From assembly GCA_036675505.1 (NCBI GenBank), contig JAKFEW010000160.1:1-64000 (forward strand): a stretch of 64,000 nucleotides of DNA, given 5' to 3'. Origin of the DNA: JAKFEW01 sp036675505 (GTDB lineage: Bacteria; Cyanobacteriota; Sericytochromatia; S15B-MN24; JAQBPE01). Below, piece after piece: positions 1 through 7,146 of the stretch (position 1 is its first letter; the number at the start of each line of letters is the position of its first letter). The notes under the pieces were generated by a model, which worked only from the letters and a program-made list of their open reading frames with translations, did not search any database and was not told the origin of the DNA. A program made the translations under genes and the position numbers.

Positions 1-1
1 C

Positions 2-532
2 AAGATGACCGTCACCCAGACCTCCAGCGAGTTCGACGTCAAGACGATCACCGCCAAGATCCCGAAGTCGTTCGTCAAAACGATCAACCTGGATGACGCC
101 ACCACGCTCAACGACGCAGCCGAAACCACCGTCTCCGGCGGTTGGGCGGGCTTCGCCACCGCGAGCAACCACACCATCACCGCGGTCTCCAACTCGGCGA
201 CGACGTTCGACGGCGACTGGGAAGACGGCAACAGCGTCAAGATCGCGGACGTGACCGTGAAAGACGACGGCGGGTACGTGACGATCACGCTCACCTTCGA
301 CATCGCGGGCAACGACGCCATCCACACCCAGGGTGGCTCGGCCAAGCTGGAGGCGCTCGACAGCGTCATCACCCTCGACACGGACGCGATCGCCGCGCTC
401 AAGTCGGGCAGCGACAACATCGTCGATATCTCGATTGAAACCCGGAACGGCGACGATTTGCCCACGACCACCACCGACACCGGTGCTGCCGTGATCTACG
501 GCCGCCCGATCACCGTCATCGACGCGCTGTAG
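2..532 (+). CDS. Unknown protein, 5' end probably outside the window
   Basis: An open frame runs into the left edge of the window. The first ATG, at 5, has no visible ribosome-binding site, so this is probably the C-terminal part of a longer protein. The visible 175 residues are rich in Thr, Asp, Ala and Val and alternate polar and hydrophobic residues, as in beta-sandwich or secreted repeat domains. There is no cysteine and no motif I recognise. Function is unknown. The gene converges with the DUF167 gene, and a hairpin lies between them. Confidence 0.6.
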   Translation, partial: KMTVTQTSSEFDVKTITAKIPKSFVKTINLDDATTLNDAAETTVSGGWAGFATASNHTITAVSNSATTFDGDWEDGNSVKIADVTVKDDGGYVTITLTFDIAGNDAIHTQGGSAKLEALDSVITLDTDAIAALKSGSDNIVDISIETRNGDDLPTTTTDTGAAVIYGRPITVIDAL

Positions 533-566
533 CCCGAGAAGCTCAGGCGAGCATCAATACTTAGAC

Positions 567-606
567 GAGGCCGATCACCCTAGCCTTTCTGGCGGTGGTC
601 GGCCTC
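567..606. terminator. Hairpin between convergent genes
   Basis: A 13-bp stem (567-579 with 594-606, one G-T pair) encloses a 14-base loop between two convergent genes. No T-run follows on either side, so it may be a weak bidirectional terminator or an mRNA 3'-end stabiliser. Confidence 0.5.
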
Positions 607-620
607 GCCGCATGCGAAGC

Positions 621-926
621 TCAGGCCCCGGCGAGTCTTTCATCGACCAGCGCGCGCAAGGCCTTCCCGTCGCCGGCCACGTGGACCCGCTTCTCACGGC
701 TCTTCTCGCCGCCTACAAGCTTGACGCGCGAGCGCGGCACGCCGAGCCAGCTCGCGATCAGTTCGACGACCGCGCCGTTCGCGGCGTTCTCGACAGGCGG
801 CGCCGTGAGCCTGAGCTTGAGCCGGCCGTCGACGACGCCTTCGACCCGGTTGGCGCTCGCCCGCGGCTGAACGCGGACGTCCAGCACCAACCCGTCGCTT
901 TTTTCCTGATAACACGCACAGGTCAT
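621..926 (-). CDS. DUF167 (YggU-family) protein
   Basis: About 101 residues, the usual length of the DUF167/YggU family. The family core is present: VQPRASANR near the start, then LKLRLTAPPVENAAN, then the region around SRVKLVGGEKSREKRV. The biochemical role of the family is not established. I start it at the ATG at 926, which gives the typical family N-terminus. The frame stays open upstream to 1043 but would overlap the divergent yihY start and has no family match there. Confidence 0.85.
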   Translation of the reverse strand: MTCACYQEKSDGLVLDVRVQPRASANRVEGVVDGRLKLRLTAPPVENAANGAVVELIASWLGVPRSRVKLVGGEKSREKRVHVAGDGKALRALVDERLAGA

Positions 927-1006
927 GAGGACGACCTCGAAGCTCGATGTTCCACGCCTCACCAGCCAGACTTGCCCGACCCGGCACCGACCGGTAGGGT
1001 GGGGGG

Positions 1007-1867
1007 GTGACCAAGGTAATCGTCGGGCTTTTCCGCCTCGCATGGCGGATTGGACAGGGGTTCTCGAACGACCAGGTGTCGTTCCTGGCCGCCGGCCTCT
1101 GTTACTTCGTCTTCTTTTCCTTCTTCCCGCTGGTGCTCGTGCTCGTCGCGGTGGCCGGCCATTTCCTCTCGGCCGAGGAGGCGATGCGCCATGCGATGCG
1201 GGTGGTCGCTGAGCTCTTCCCCGCGCAGCAGGGCTTCTTGATCGACATCCTGCGCCAGGTGATGGACTACCGGGGCGAGGCGACCCTGATCGGGTTCATC
1301 GCCCTGCTCTGGTCGGCGAAGAACGTGTTTCTGTCGCTGGCCCACGCCATGAACGTGATCTGGAAGGTGCCGGACCGCAACTGGCTGGTCGAGAACGTCG
1401 TGGCCACCTTCATGGCGGTCTCGTTCGGGCTGCTGATCGTCGTGGCGAGCGTGGCGCTCGGCCTGTTGAACGCCCTCATCAGCTACCGGATCCCCTACAT
1501 CGGGTGGTCGCCGACGATGATCCCCGGCTTCATCCCATCCCTCGTCGCGGTGGCCCCTTTGGTGCTCGCTGCGGCGATCCTGACCGCCCTGTACAAGTTT
1601 CTGCCGAACCGGCGGCTGGGCTGGTCCGACGTGCTGCCCGGCGCACTCGCCGCCGCAATGGCGTGGGAACTGCTTCGCCGGCTTTTCGGGTGGTACCTGG
1701 AGCACATCGCTCGGTACCAGATGGTCTACGGATCCCTCGGCGGCATCGTCGGCTTCCTGTTCTGGATCTACATTTCGGCGACGATCTTCCTCCTCGGGGT
1801 CGAGGTGGCGAAGGCCCTGGCCGATCAAGATGCGCCAGAGCCCTCGGGCACCCAACCTAACCAGTAA
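1007..1867 (+). CDS. YihY/BrkB-family inner membrane protein
   Basis: 286 residues starting at a GTG preceded by a G-rich stretch. About six hydrophobic segments are visible, at roughly residues 25-50, 95-115, 130-160, 175-200, 210-230 and 240-270. The N-terminal VSFLAAGLCYFVFFSFFPL and the C-terminal YGSLGGIVGFLFWIYIS are family signatures. YihY proteins are polytopic inner-membrane proteins once misnamed ribonuclease BN. Their transport role is unproven. The gene is single and divergent from the DUF167 gene, with a terminator directly after it. Confidence 0.9.
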   Translation: MTKVIVGLFRLAWRIGQGFSNDQVSFLAAGLCYFVFFSFFPLVLVLVAVAGHFLSAEEAMRHAMRVVAELFPAQQGFLIDILRQVMDYRGEATLIGFIALLWSAKNVFLSLAHAMNVIWKVPDRNWLVENVVATFMAVSFGLLIVVASVALGLLNALISYRIPYIGWSPTMIPGFIPSLVAVAPLVLAAAILTALYKFLPNRRLGWSDVLPGALAAAMAWELLRRLFGWYLEHIARYQMVYGSLGGIVGFLFWIYISATIFLLGVEVAKALADQDAPEPSGTQPNQ

Positions 1868-1878
1868 GCCTCTCCGTG

Positions 1879-1897
1879 CGCCGCTTTCGGCGTTTTT
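1879..1897 (+). terminator. Rho-independent terminator of the YihY gene
   Basis: A 5-bp GC stem (CGCCG/CGGCG) with a CTTT loop is followed directly by five T residues, 12 bases after the YihY stop codon. Confidence 0.7.
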
Positions 1898-1904
1898 GCC
1901 TATC

Positions 1905-2141
1905 GCATGTTTTCACAACCGTCAGGCAATTGGGGCCAAATCGGGCGCTTGGTATATCAAGCATGGCCCTCGATGGCACGGTTGCCCGGTGCCGAGAGCC
2001 GGCCCTGAAGTGGGCCGTTCGCTTGCCGCCACATGCGAAGTTAACATCGCTTAACGCAAAAATCGCACGTCGGCATGCTTTTCCAAGCAAGCCGACTTTC
2101 AGGCGACACCTTTCCGTGACCGCGCGCTTGGTATATCATGC
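1905..2141. promoter_or_regulatory. Upstream operator array of the XRE regulator (GCWTG-N6-CAWGC)
   Basis: Four perfect 16-bp inverted repeats of form GCWTG-N6-CAWGC lie at 1947-1962, 2021-2036, 2073-2088 and 2126-2141. A weaker copy starts at 1905 (GCATG-N6-CAACC). Start-to-start distances are 42, 74, 52 and 53 bp, each within about 0.05 of a whole number of helical turns at 10.5 bp per turn. The copies at 1947 and 2126 share 15 identical bases (GCGCTTGGTATATCA), and their TATATC could act as a -10 element. The last site ends 24 bases before the regulator ATG, which suits autoregulation. Binding by the XRE protein is inferred from proximity. Confidence 0.7.
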
Positions 2142-2165
2142 ACGCGATTCGTGAAAGGACGGACC

Positions 2166-2546
2166 ATGAACCGACTGAGGGAGTACATCACCGCACGGCG
2201 CCGAGAACTGGACCTCTCCCAGCGCGATCTCGCCTCGCTCTGCGATTTGCCTCTCGGCACCGTCGCCGGGATCGAGTCCGGCCGGCAGGTGAAATCACCC
2301 CGACCGGCGACCCTCGAGAAATTGGCCCGCGGCCTGAAGACGAATTACCTCTCGCTCGACGCGCTGGTCCGGGGAGTGGAGAGCGAAGAGCTGAAAAAGC
2401 AGTTGCGGTGGGAGGAAGACTACTACTACAAGCTGTTCGATGCCGTCATGAGCAGCGATACGGTCCCTGAGACGGAGCGAATGATGCTCCTGGCGAAACT
2501 TCGGACGACCTGGCAGACGTACGGCGATCGCGACATCTCTTACTGA
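2166..2546 (+). CDS. XRE-family helix-turn-helix regulator
   Basis: 126 residues from the ATG at 2166, with AAAGGA ending 6 bases upstream. A GTG at 2151 in the same frame lies on top of that ribosome-binding site and is rejected. Residues about 1-60 form a classic Cro/CI-type HTH: RRELDLSQRDLASLCDL, then GTVAGIESGRQVKSP, then TLEKLARGL. The C-terminal half is acidic, aromatic-rich (EEDYYYKLF) and helical, and probably mediates dimerisation. No sensor or protease domain is seen. It is a single gene in non-coding DNA carrying ten inverted-repeat sites, so it is probably autoregulated and controls the flanking region. Its targets beyond this are unknown. Confidence 0.9.
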   Translation: MNRLREYITARRRELDLSQRDLASLCDLPLGTVAGIESGRQVKSPRPATLEKLARGLKTNYLSLDALVRGVESEELKKQLRWEEDYYYKLFDAVMSSDTVPETERMMLLAKLRTTWQTYGDRDISY

Positions 2547-2672
2547 CCCGATCGACACGCCGGGCTCACCGGCTGCGGACCGTCGGGAGGGCAGCACGAA
2601 GGGGGATCAGATCCCAGCGAAATTCAAGCTCGCCTGATTTCGTTGCACCACGCACCCCCGCGCCCTATATGC

Positions 2673-2960
2673 CAAACGAGCGCTTGCACACGCAAGCGCT
2701 CGTTTGTTCGAAAGGACCATTCGTCCAGCACGTTGCGAACGGATGCATGCTTTTACATACATGATAGAACTGGTCCGATATACAAGTTGACCGCTATAAC
2801 ATGCAAAGTGCATGTTTTTCGCATGCAAATCACACACCCGCATGCTGTAGCAAGCGGAAATGTAGAGAAGCCCCAGGCGCCGCATGTGCACAAATCACGC
2901 TTGCATGTAATTCCAAGCGATGGTTTTTACAGATAATCAAGCATTCATGCTATTACATGC
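2673..2960. promoter_or_regulatory. Downstream operator array and 15-bp perfect dyad in AT-richer non-coding DNA
   Basis: The 554 bases between the XRE stop (2546) and the next start (3101) contain no convincing gene and are AT-richer than their surroundings. Perfect GCWTG-N6-CAWGC sites lie at 2682-2697, 2840-2855 and 2903-2918. Single-mismatch sites lie at 2745-2760 and 2945-2960, and a half-site at 2882. Start-to-start distances are 63, 95, 63 and 42 bp, again whole helical turns. The first site is the core of a 15-bp perfect inverted repeat (2673-2687 with 2692-2706, loop ACAC). A separate palindrome (ACATGCA-AAG-TGCATGT) lies at 2799-2815. A small GTGGCG/CGCCAC hairpin follows at 2981-2997. 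Confidence 0.7.
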
Positions 2961-3100
2961 AAATAGAGATCGACCCTAGAGTGGCGTGTCGCGCCACGTT
3001 TATCCCCGATATTCAAAACACGATGCGGCTGCCGCTCGGGCGACGGATCCCGTACAATGAAGGGGTCGCGGACCCCCGAATTTCGTCAGGAGCCACCCCC

Positions 3101-3508
3101 TTGAGCACCCCCATTCGGATCCTCATCGGCAAGCCCGGCCTCGATGGCCATGACCGCGGCGCGAAGGTCGTCGCCCGCGCGCTGCGCGACGCGGGGATGG
3201 AAGTCATCTACACGGGGCTGCATCAGCGCCCCGAGGACATCGTCCAGGCCGCGATCCAGGAAGACGTCGACGCGGTCGGCCTGAGCCTGCTCTCGGGCGC
3301 CCATCTCACGCTGGTCCCCGCGATCTGCGAGCAGCTTCGCGCCCAGGGCGCGGACGACGTGCTCGTCTTCTGCGGGGGCATCATCCCGAAGGAAGACGTG
3401 GCGACGCTCGAGGCCGCGGGGGTGCGGGGCGTCTTCGGCCCGGGCACCACCACCGATGCCATCGTCGGCTTCATCCGCGACGCGATCGCGCAGCGCCGGA
3501 CCGCCTAG
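3101..3508 (+). CDS. Free-standing cobalamin (B12)-binding domain protein
   Basis: 135 residues from a TTG start with AGGAG at 3088-3092, 8 bases upstream. The frame is open further upstream, but that part is non-coding in character and contains the operator array. The whole protein is the B12-binding fold of the methylmalonyl-CoA mutase small domain: GKPGLDGHDRG (the DxHxxG cobalt-ligand loop), then SLLSGAH, then a Gly-rich GGIIPKED and VFGPGTTT. Such single domains serve as subunits of B12-dependent mutases, or as B12 carriers or sensors. No mutase large subunit, chaperone or epimerase gene lies nearby. A TACAAT at 3053-3058 could be its -10. Domain identity is sure; the role is not. Confidence 0.88.
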   Translation: MSTPIRILIGKPGLDGHDRGAKVVARALRDAGMEVIYTGLHQRPEDIVQAAIQEDVDAVGLSLLSGAHLTLVPAICEQLRAQGADDVLVFCGGIIPKEDVATLEAAGVRGVFGPGTTTDAIVGFIRDAIAQRRTA

Positions 3509-3730
3509 ATCGCAAACCCCGCCGAGACGCCTGCCCGTTTGACGCCCGCCCCGCGCGGGCACAAGGTCAACGGGCCTCCGACCGTACGGCGGTGGTGGGG
3601 CTCACGCGCAGATTTAAGCGAAATTTCGGACATGGATAAACAAGCTGCGGGCGCGACTTGACTATATCCATACGGGAGGCCACCGCCTCCTCTATCATGA
3701 GAATGCCAAACACACGGAGGGATCGCCCCG

Positions 3731-5119
3731 ATGGCCGATAACATCTCGTCGCAGTACTCGAACCTGTTCGGTGGTCGCGTCGCGAGCAACGCCGCGCCTG
3801 CGCTGCCGGGTGCCAATGCGCCGGCCTCGGTGCCGGCCGCCCTGCCCACCGACCGCGTGTCGCTGACGGCGGCGCGTCCGGACATGGCGATCGCCGTCCC
3901 CACCACCACCGCCACGGGCGAGATGCGCAATGAGTTGCTCACCCTCCAGGCAGACCTCCAGCGCATCAACAAGCAGGTCGAATCCCTCATCGCGCGCCTC
4001 GACGCCCAGGGCCCCGGGCCCGCGTCGACGCCCGCCCCCACCGACGACGTTCCCGTCGACACGGCCTCGACGATCGGCGGCTCCTACGAGGTGCAGGCCG
4101 GCGACTACCTGTGGAAGATCGCCAAGGAACAGCTCGGCGACGCCAACCGCTGGCCCGAAATCTATGAGCTGAACAAGGAAGCGATCGGCGACAACCCGAA
4201 CCTGATCGCCCCCGGCCTCGAGCTCACGCTCCCCGCCAGCTCGCGCCCCGCGCGCCCCGGCCAGGTCGATCCGCGCCCGCCGCAGCAGCAGCCGACCTGG
4301 CCGCCGCCGCAGCAGCCCTCCTGGCCGCCGCAGCAGCCCCAGTTCCCGCCCACGAACAACTACCCGCCCTTCCCGGGCACCAACGGCCCGGCGCTGCCGC
4401 CGGCCAACAACTACCCCTCGCTGCCGCCGGCCAACAACTTCCCGCCGGCCTTGCCGCCCAGCCTGCCCCCCGCGCCGCCGGCCTTGCCGCCGCTGCCGCC
4501 TACGAACAACTTCCCCCCGTACAGCCCGCAGCCGATGCGTGGCACGCCGGACGTCCAGGTGAACGGCCCCAGCCGCCGCCAGCTCTCGGACCAGGATGCG
4601 ATGCGCCTGGCCGCGGAGTTCGGCCTCACCCCGCCGAACGCGCCGCTCACGCCGGACGTGAAGGCCAACGTCGCGATGTTCCTCGATGAGATGGACTCCT
4701 ACGAGACCAGCAACAAGGGCAAGGTCTTCGGTCCCGGCATGGAGGCGCTCGCCGCCAACCCGCAGGAGGTCCAGGCCATCCGCAACAGCGTGATGCAGAT
4801 CCAGCAGGCCCTCGACATCCTCATCAAGGCAGGCCGCCTGCGCGTGATGGGCCCCAACGGCCAGCCGATTCCCGGCATCAGCGCCACCGGCAACTTCTTC
4901 AAGGTCGACGCGCAGGGCCGCGAGCTGCGCGGTCCGAACGGCGCCCCGGTGATGGACGACGCCTTCGTCGCGGCGGTGACCCAGTTCAAGCAGAGCCAGG
5001 GCATCCACCAGAACTACAAGCTCGCCGACGGCACCTACGCCATCAACGAGTACGTCGGCCCTGCCACCGTCGAGGCGCTCAAGAAGGCGCTCCTCGAGGT
5101 CCAGGCTCAGCGCCGCTAA
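3731..5119 (+). CDS. LysM-domain protein with proline-rich linker
   Basis: 462 residues with GGAGGGAT upstream. The N-terminus (about 1-110) has no signal peptide and includes TDRVSLTAARP and a short coiled-coil-like LQADLQRINKQVESL. A LysM domain spans about residues 117-167 (YEVQAGDYLWKIAKEQLGD...NRWPEIYELN). A linker of about 100 residues is built of PP, PQQ and LPPANNYP-like repeats, followed by a mostly helical C-terminal domain (about 280-462) I do not recognise. LysM binds peptidoglycan or chitin-like glycans. Lack of a signal peptide implies a non-Sec route or an internal role. A hairpin (3674-3691) lies in the leader, and a strong terminator follows the gene. Confidence 0.85.
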   Translation: MADNISSQYSNLFGGRVASNAAPALPGANAPASVPAALPTDRVSLTAARPDMAIAVPTTTATGEMRNELLTLQADLQRINKQVESLIARLDAQGPGPASTPAPTDDVPVDTASTIGGSYEVQAGDYLWKIAKEQLGDANRWPEIYELNKEAIGDNPNLIAPGLELTLPASSRPARPGQVDPRPPQQQPTWPPPQQPSWPPQQPQFPPTNNYPPFPGTNGPALPPANNYPSLPPANNFPPALPPSLPPAPPALPPLPPTNNFPPYSPQPMRGTPDVQVNGPSRRQLSDQDAMRLAAEFGLTPPNAPLTPDVKANVAMFLDEMDSYETSNKGKVFGPGMEALAANPQEVQAIRNSVMQIQQALDILIKAGRLRVMGPNGQPIPGISATGNFFKVDAQGRELRGPNGAPVMDDAFVAAVTQFKQSQGIHQNYKLADGTYAINEYVGPATVEALKKALLEVQAQRR

Positions 5120-5137
5120 GAGGTCGGATAATCAGCA

Positions 5138-5166
5138 GGGGCCGCGACAGCTGTCGCGGCCCCTTT
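5138..5166 (+). terminator. Terminator after the LysM gene
   Basis: A 12-bp perfect GC-rich stem (GGGGCCGCGACA with its complement, nearly no loop) is followed by TTT. It lies between the LysM gene and the convergent folD, so it may serve both. Confidence 0.75.
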
Positions 5167-5167
5167 G

Positions 5168-6037
5168 CTATGCGCCCAGACGTTGGCTGTACGCTGCGAG
5201 CGTGTTCGCAAGCAGCATCGCGATCGTCATCGGCCCGACGCCGCCCGGCACCGGGGTGATCGCCCCGGCCACGGCCGAGACCGGCCCGAAGTCCACGTCG
5301 CCGACGACCTTGCCTTCGGGCGTGCGGTTGATGCCCACGTCGATGACCACCGCCCCCGGCCGGACCATGTCGGCCGTGACGATGCCGGCCCGGCCCACGG
5401 CCGCGATCAACACGTCGGCCTGCCGCGTCATCGCGCCGAGGTCGCGCGTGCGCGAGTGACAGACCGTGACGGTGGCGTCCGCGTTGAGCAGGAGCGCCGC
5501 GAGCGGCTTGCCCACGATCCCGCTGCGCCCGATCACGACGGCGTGGGCGCCCTTCAGCGGCACGTCGTACCGGCGCAGCAGCTCCATCACGCCGGCCGGC
5601 GTGCAGGCGGGCAGCGCCGGTTGGTTGAGCAGCAGCTTGCCGACGTTCACCGGGTGGAAGCCGTCGACGTCCTTGGTGGGATCGACAGCGAGCAGGACGC
5701 GCGTCTCGTTGATGTGCTTCGGCAGCGGCAGCTGCACGAGGATGCCATCGACGTCCTCGCGCGCGTTGAGCGTCGCGACGAGCTCGAGCAGGCCGGCCTC
5801 GCTCGTATCCGCCGGCAGCTCATGGCTCACGGACGCGAAGCCGGCCTCCGCGCAGGCCTTCTTCTTGTTGCGCACGTAAATCGACGACGCCGGGTCGTCG
5901 CCGATCTGGACGACGGCCAGGCACGGCGCCCGCCGGCCGGCGGGGCGCGCGGCCACCTCGGCGGCGAGCTCGGCGCGAATGCGGGCGGCGACGGCCTTGC
6001 CGTCGATCAGGCGGGCGGTGGAAGAAGGGCTGGTCAT
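5168..6037 (-). CDS. folD: FolD bifunctional methylenetetrahydrofolate dehydrogenase/cyclohydrolase
   Basis: 289 residues from the ATG at 6037 with AAGGGGACC upstream. The frame continues upstream without family similarity. FolD interconverts 5,10-methylene-, methenyl- and 10-formyl-tetrahydrofolate in the cytosol, using NADP. The catalytic lysine motif SSIYVRNKKKA lies near residue 50, DGILVQLPLP near 100, the Rossmann motif GRSGIVGKP near 165 and the C-terminal signature PGGVGPMTIAML near 265. Length is normal. It is monocistronic and convergent with the LysM gene. Confidence 0.96.
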   Translation of the reverse strand: MTSPSSTARLIDGKAVAARIRAELAAEVAARPAGRRAPCLAVVQIGDDPASSIYVRNKKKACAEAGFASVSHELPADTSEAGLLELVATLNAREDVDGILVQLPLPKHINETRVLLAVDPTKDVDGFHPVNVGKLLLNQPALPACTPAGVMELLRRYDVPLKGAHAVVIGRSGIVGKPLAALLLNADATVTVCHSRTRDLGAMTRQADVLIAAVGRAGIVTADMVRPGAVVIDVGINRTPEGKVVGDVDFGPVSAVAGAITPVPGGVGPMTIAMLLANTLAAYSQRLGA

Positions 6038-6125
6038 GGTCCCCTTATCATACTCCGGCCTGGCGGGCGTTGCCCATGGGCGCCGGCCGCTCGACCATGG
6101 GCTCGGGCGGTTGGAGGAATATGAC

Positions 6126-6554
6126 ATGACCCTACGCTGGTGTGATCCGGGCATGCGCTGGGCGGTGGTGGCGCTGACGTTGGCGCTCACGGGCTGCGAC
6201 GCGGCGACGCCGGTGCCGAACGTGGCGATCGGCTTGAACCGGCCACCGGCCGGCTTCGAGCGGCGGTTCGGCTGGACCGGCCGGCCCGGCGCGTCGGCCT
6301 ACCTGGTCGTCGTCTCCACCGACCGCGGTGGCGCCGACCCGGTGGCGACGTCGGGCTTCACGGCCGACACCAGCTTGCCGGTCGGCGCGCTGGCCTGGCA
6401 GGAGCGGCATCCGCTCGCCGACCGGGGATACTTCTGGACCGTGCGGGCCTACGACCGCCCGGATCCGCAGGGGCTGCTCATCGCCCGCAGCGAGGCCCGC
6501 GAGTTCCGCCCGGCGGCCTACGAGGCGGCAGCGTGGTGGGTCTTCGGACCATAG
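6126..6554 (+). CDS. Small predicted lipoprotein of unknown function
   Basis: 142 residues from the ATG at 6126, with GGAGG at 6113-6117. A hydrophobic signal (MRWAVVALTLALTGC) ends in a lipobox, so the mature protein should start at the Cys near residue 24. The remainder (FERRFGWTGRPGASAYLVVVSTD ... GYFWTVRAYD) resembles one fibronectin type III-like beta-sandwich, often found in surface lipoproteins. No catalytic motif is seen. It is divergent from folD and shares a bidirectional terminator with hup. Confidence 0.75.
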   Translation: MTLRWCDPGMRWAVVALTLALTGCDAATPVPNVAIGLNRPPAGFERRFGWTGRPGASAYLVVVSTDRGGADPVATSGFTADTSLPVGALAWQERHPLADRGYFWTVRAYDRPDPQGLLIARSEAREFRPAAYEAAAWWVFGP

Positions 6555-6568
6555 GTCGTCCAACATTG

Positions 6569-6600
6569 AAAAAAGGCCGCCCTTGCGGGCGGCCCTCTTT
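6569..6600. terminator. Bidirectional terminator between the lipoprotein gene and hup
   Basis: An 8-bp stem GGCCGCCC/GGGCGGCC (6575-6582 with 6587-6594, loop TTGC) is flanked by an A-run on the left and CTCTTT on the right, so it can end transcription from both strands. Confidence 0.85.
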
Positions 6601-6613
6601 CATGGCGATTCGC

Positions 6614-6919
6614 TTAGCGGCGCGAGCCGGCGAGCTTCTTGCCACCAGCCAGCACGCGCTCCTTGAGGAGCTTGCCGGGCACGAAGACCGGGCTCTTCTT
6701 GGCAGCGATGTGCAGGACGGCGCCGGTGCGGGGGTTGCGACCTTCGCGGGCGGCGCGCTCGCGAACCTGGAACGTGCCGAAGCCGACCAGGGTGACCTTG
6801 TCGCCCTTCGAGAGCGCGTGGGTGATGACGTCGATGGTCGTGCCGATCAGCTCGTGCGCGTCCTTCTGGGTCATACGGGCCTTGTCGGCAACGATCTTGA
6901 CCAATTCTTCCTTGTTCAC
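6614..6919 (-). CDS. hup: HU-family nucleoid DNA-binding protein
   Basis: 101 residues, GTG start, with GGGAGAAGG upstream. It is a typical HU/IHF protein: N-terminal helices (MNKEELVKIVADKARMTQKDA), the GFGTFQVRERAAREGRNPRTG signature of the DNA-binding arm, and a basic tail (GGKKLAGSRR) slightly longer than E. coli HU. It bends and compacts DNA as a dimer. It is monocistronic with its own well-formed promoter and terminator. Confidence 0.96.
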   Translation of the reverse strand: MNKEELVKIVADKARMTQKDAHELIGTTIDVITHALSKGDKVTLVGFGTFQVRERAAREGRNPRTGAVLHIAAKKSPVFVPGKLLKERVLAGGKKLAGSRR

Positions 6920-6964
6920 AGTACCTTCTCCCTTCCAAAGCGTGGCGTTGAACCAGTTGAGGAT

Positions 6965-6994
6965 TTATAGCAGGGGGAGCATGCCGTTGTAAAG
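6965..6994 (-). promoter_or_regulatory. Sigma-70-type promoter of hup
   Basis: On the minus strand, TTTACA (6994-6989) is followed after 18 bases by TATAAA (6970-6965). Transcription would start near 6958, leaving a leader of about 40 bases before the GTG. A T/A-rich stretch (6997-7020) upstream could act as an UP element. Confidence 0.7.
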
Positions 6995-7100
6995 TCTTTT
7001 TGCAGATTTTTTTAACATTTATTCGCAACGACATCGTGATCGCATCACGCCGCGTACCCGCGTGCCGCGCGCGTACCCACCGTCCAGTTAGACATAACGA

Positions 7101-7131
7101 AGCCGCCCTCCGGTGTCACCGGAGGGCGGCT
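7101..7131 (-). terminator. Terminator of the M23 peptidase gene
   Basis: A 14-bp perfect stem (7101-7114 with 7118-7131, loop GTC) lies 15 bases after the stop codon. The following minus-strand bases, TCGTTAT, are only moderately T-rich. Confidence 0.65.
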
Positions 7132-7146
7132 AGCGTGTGTGACGGC

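Noticed and set aside
959..1855. Long minus-strand open frame opposite the YihY gene
   Set aside because: Its product is a low-complexity His/Asp/Arg/Gln string typical of antisense frames in high-GC genes; the YihY frame explains the DNA.
1007..1867. Ribonuclease BN
   Set aside because: The YihY family was once named RNase BN in error; the true enzyme is an unrelated metallo-beta-lactamase-fold protein.
2799..2826. Additional operator in the array (ACATGCA-AAG-TGCATGT, or GCATG-N7-CATGC)
   Set aside because: The arm spacing differs from 5-6-5 and the position is out of phase, so it was not counted as a site, though it is palindromic.
3656..3698. TTGACT and TATCAT as a promoter for the LysM gene
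   Set aside because: The spacing is about 29 bases, far from 17; a hairpin lies between them. I could not place the promoter.
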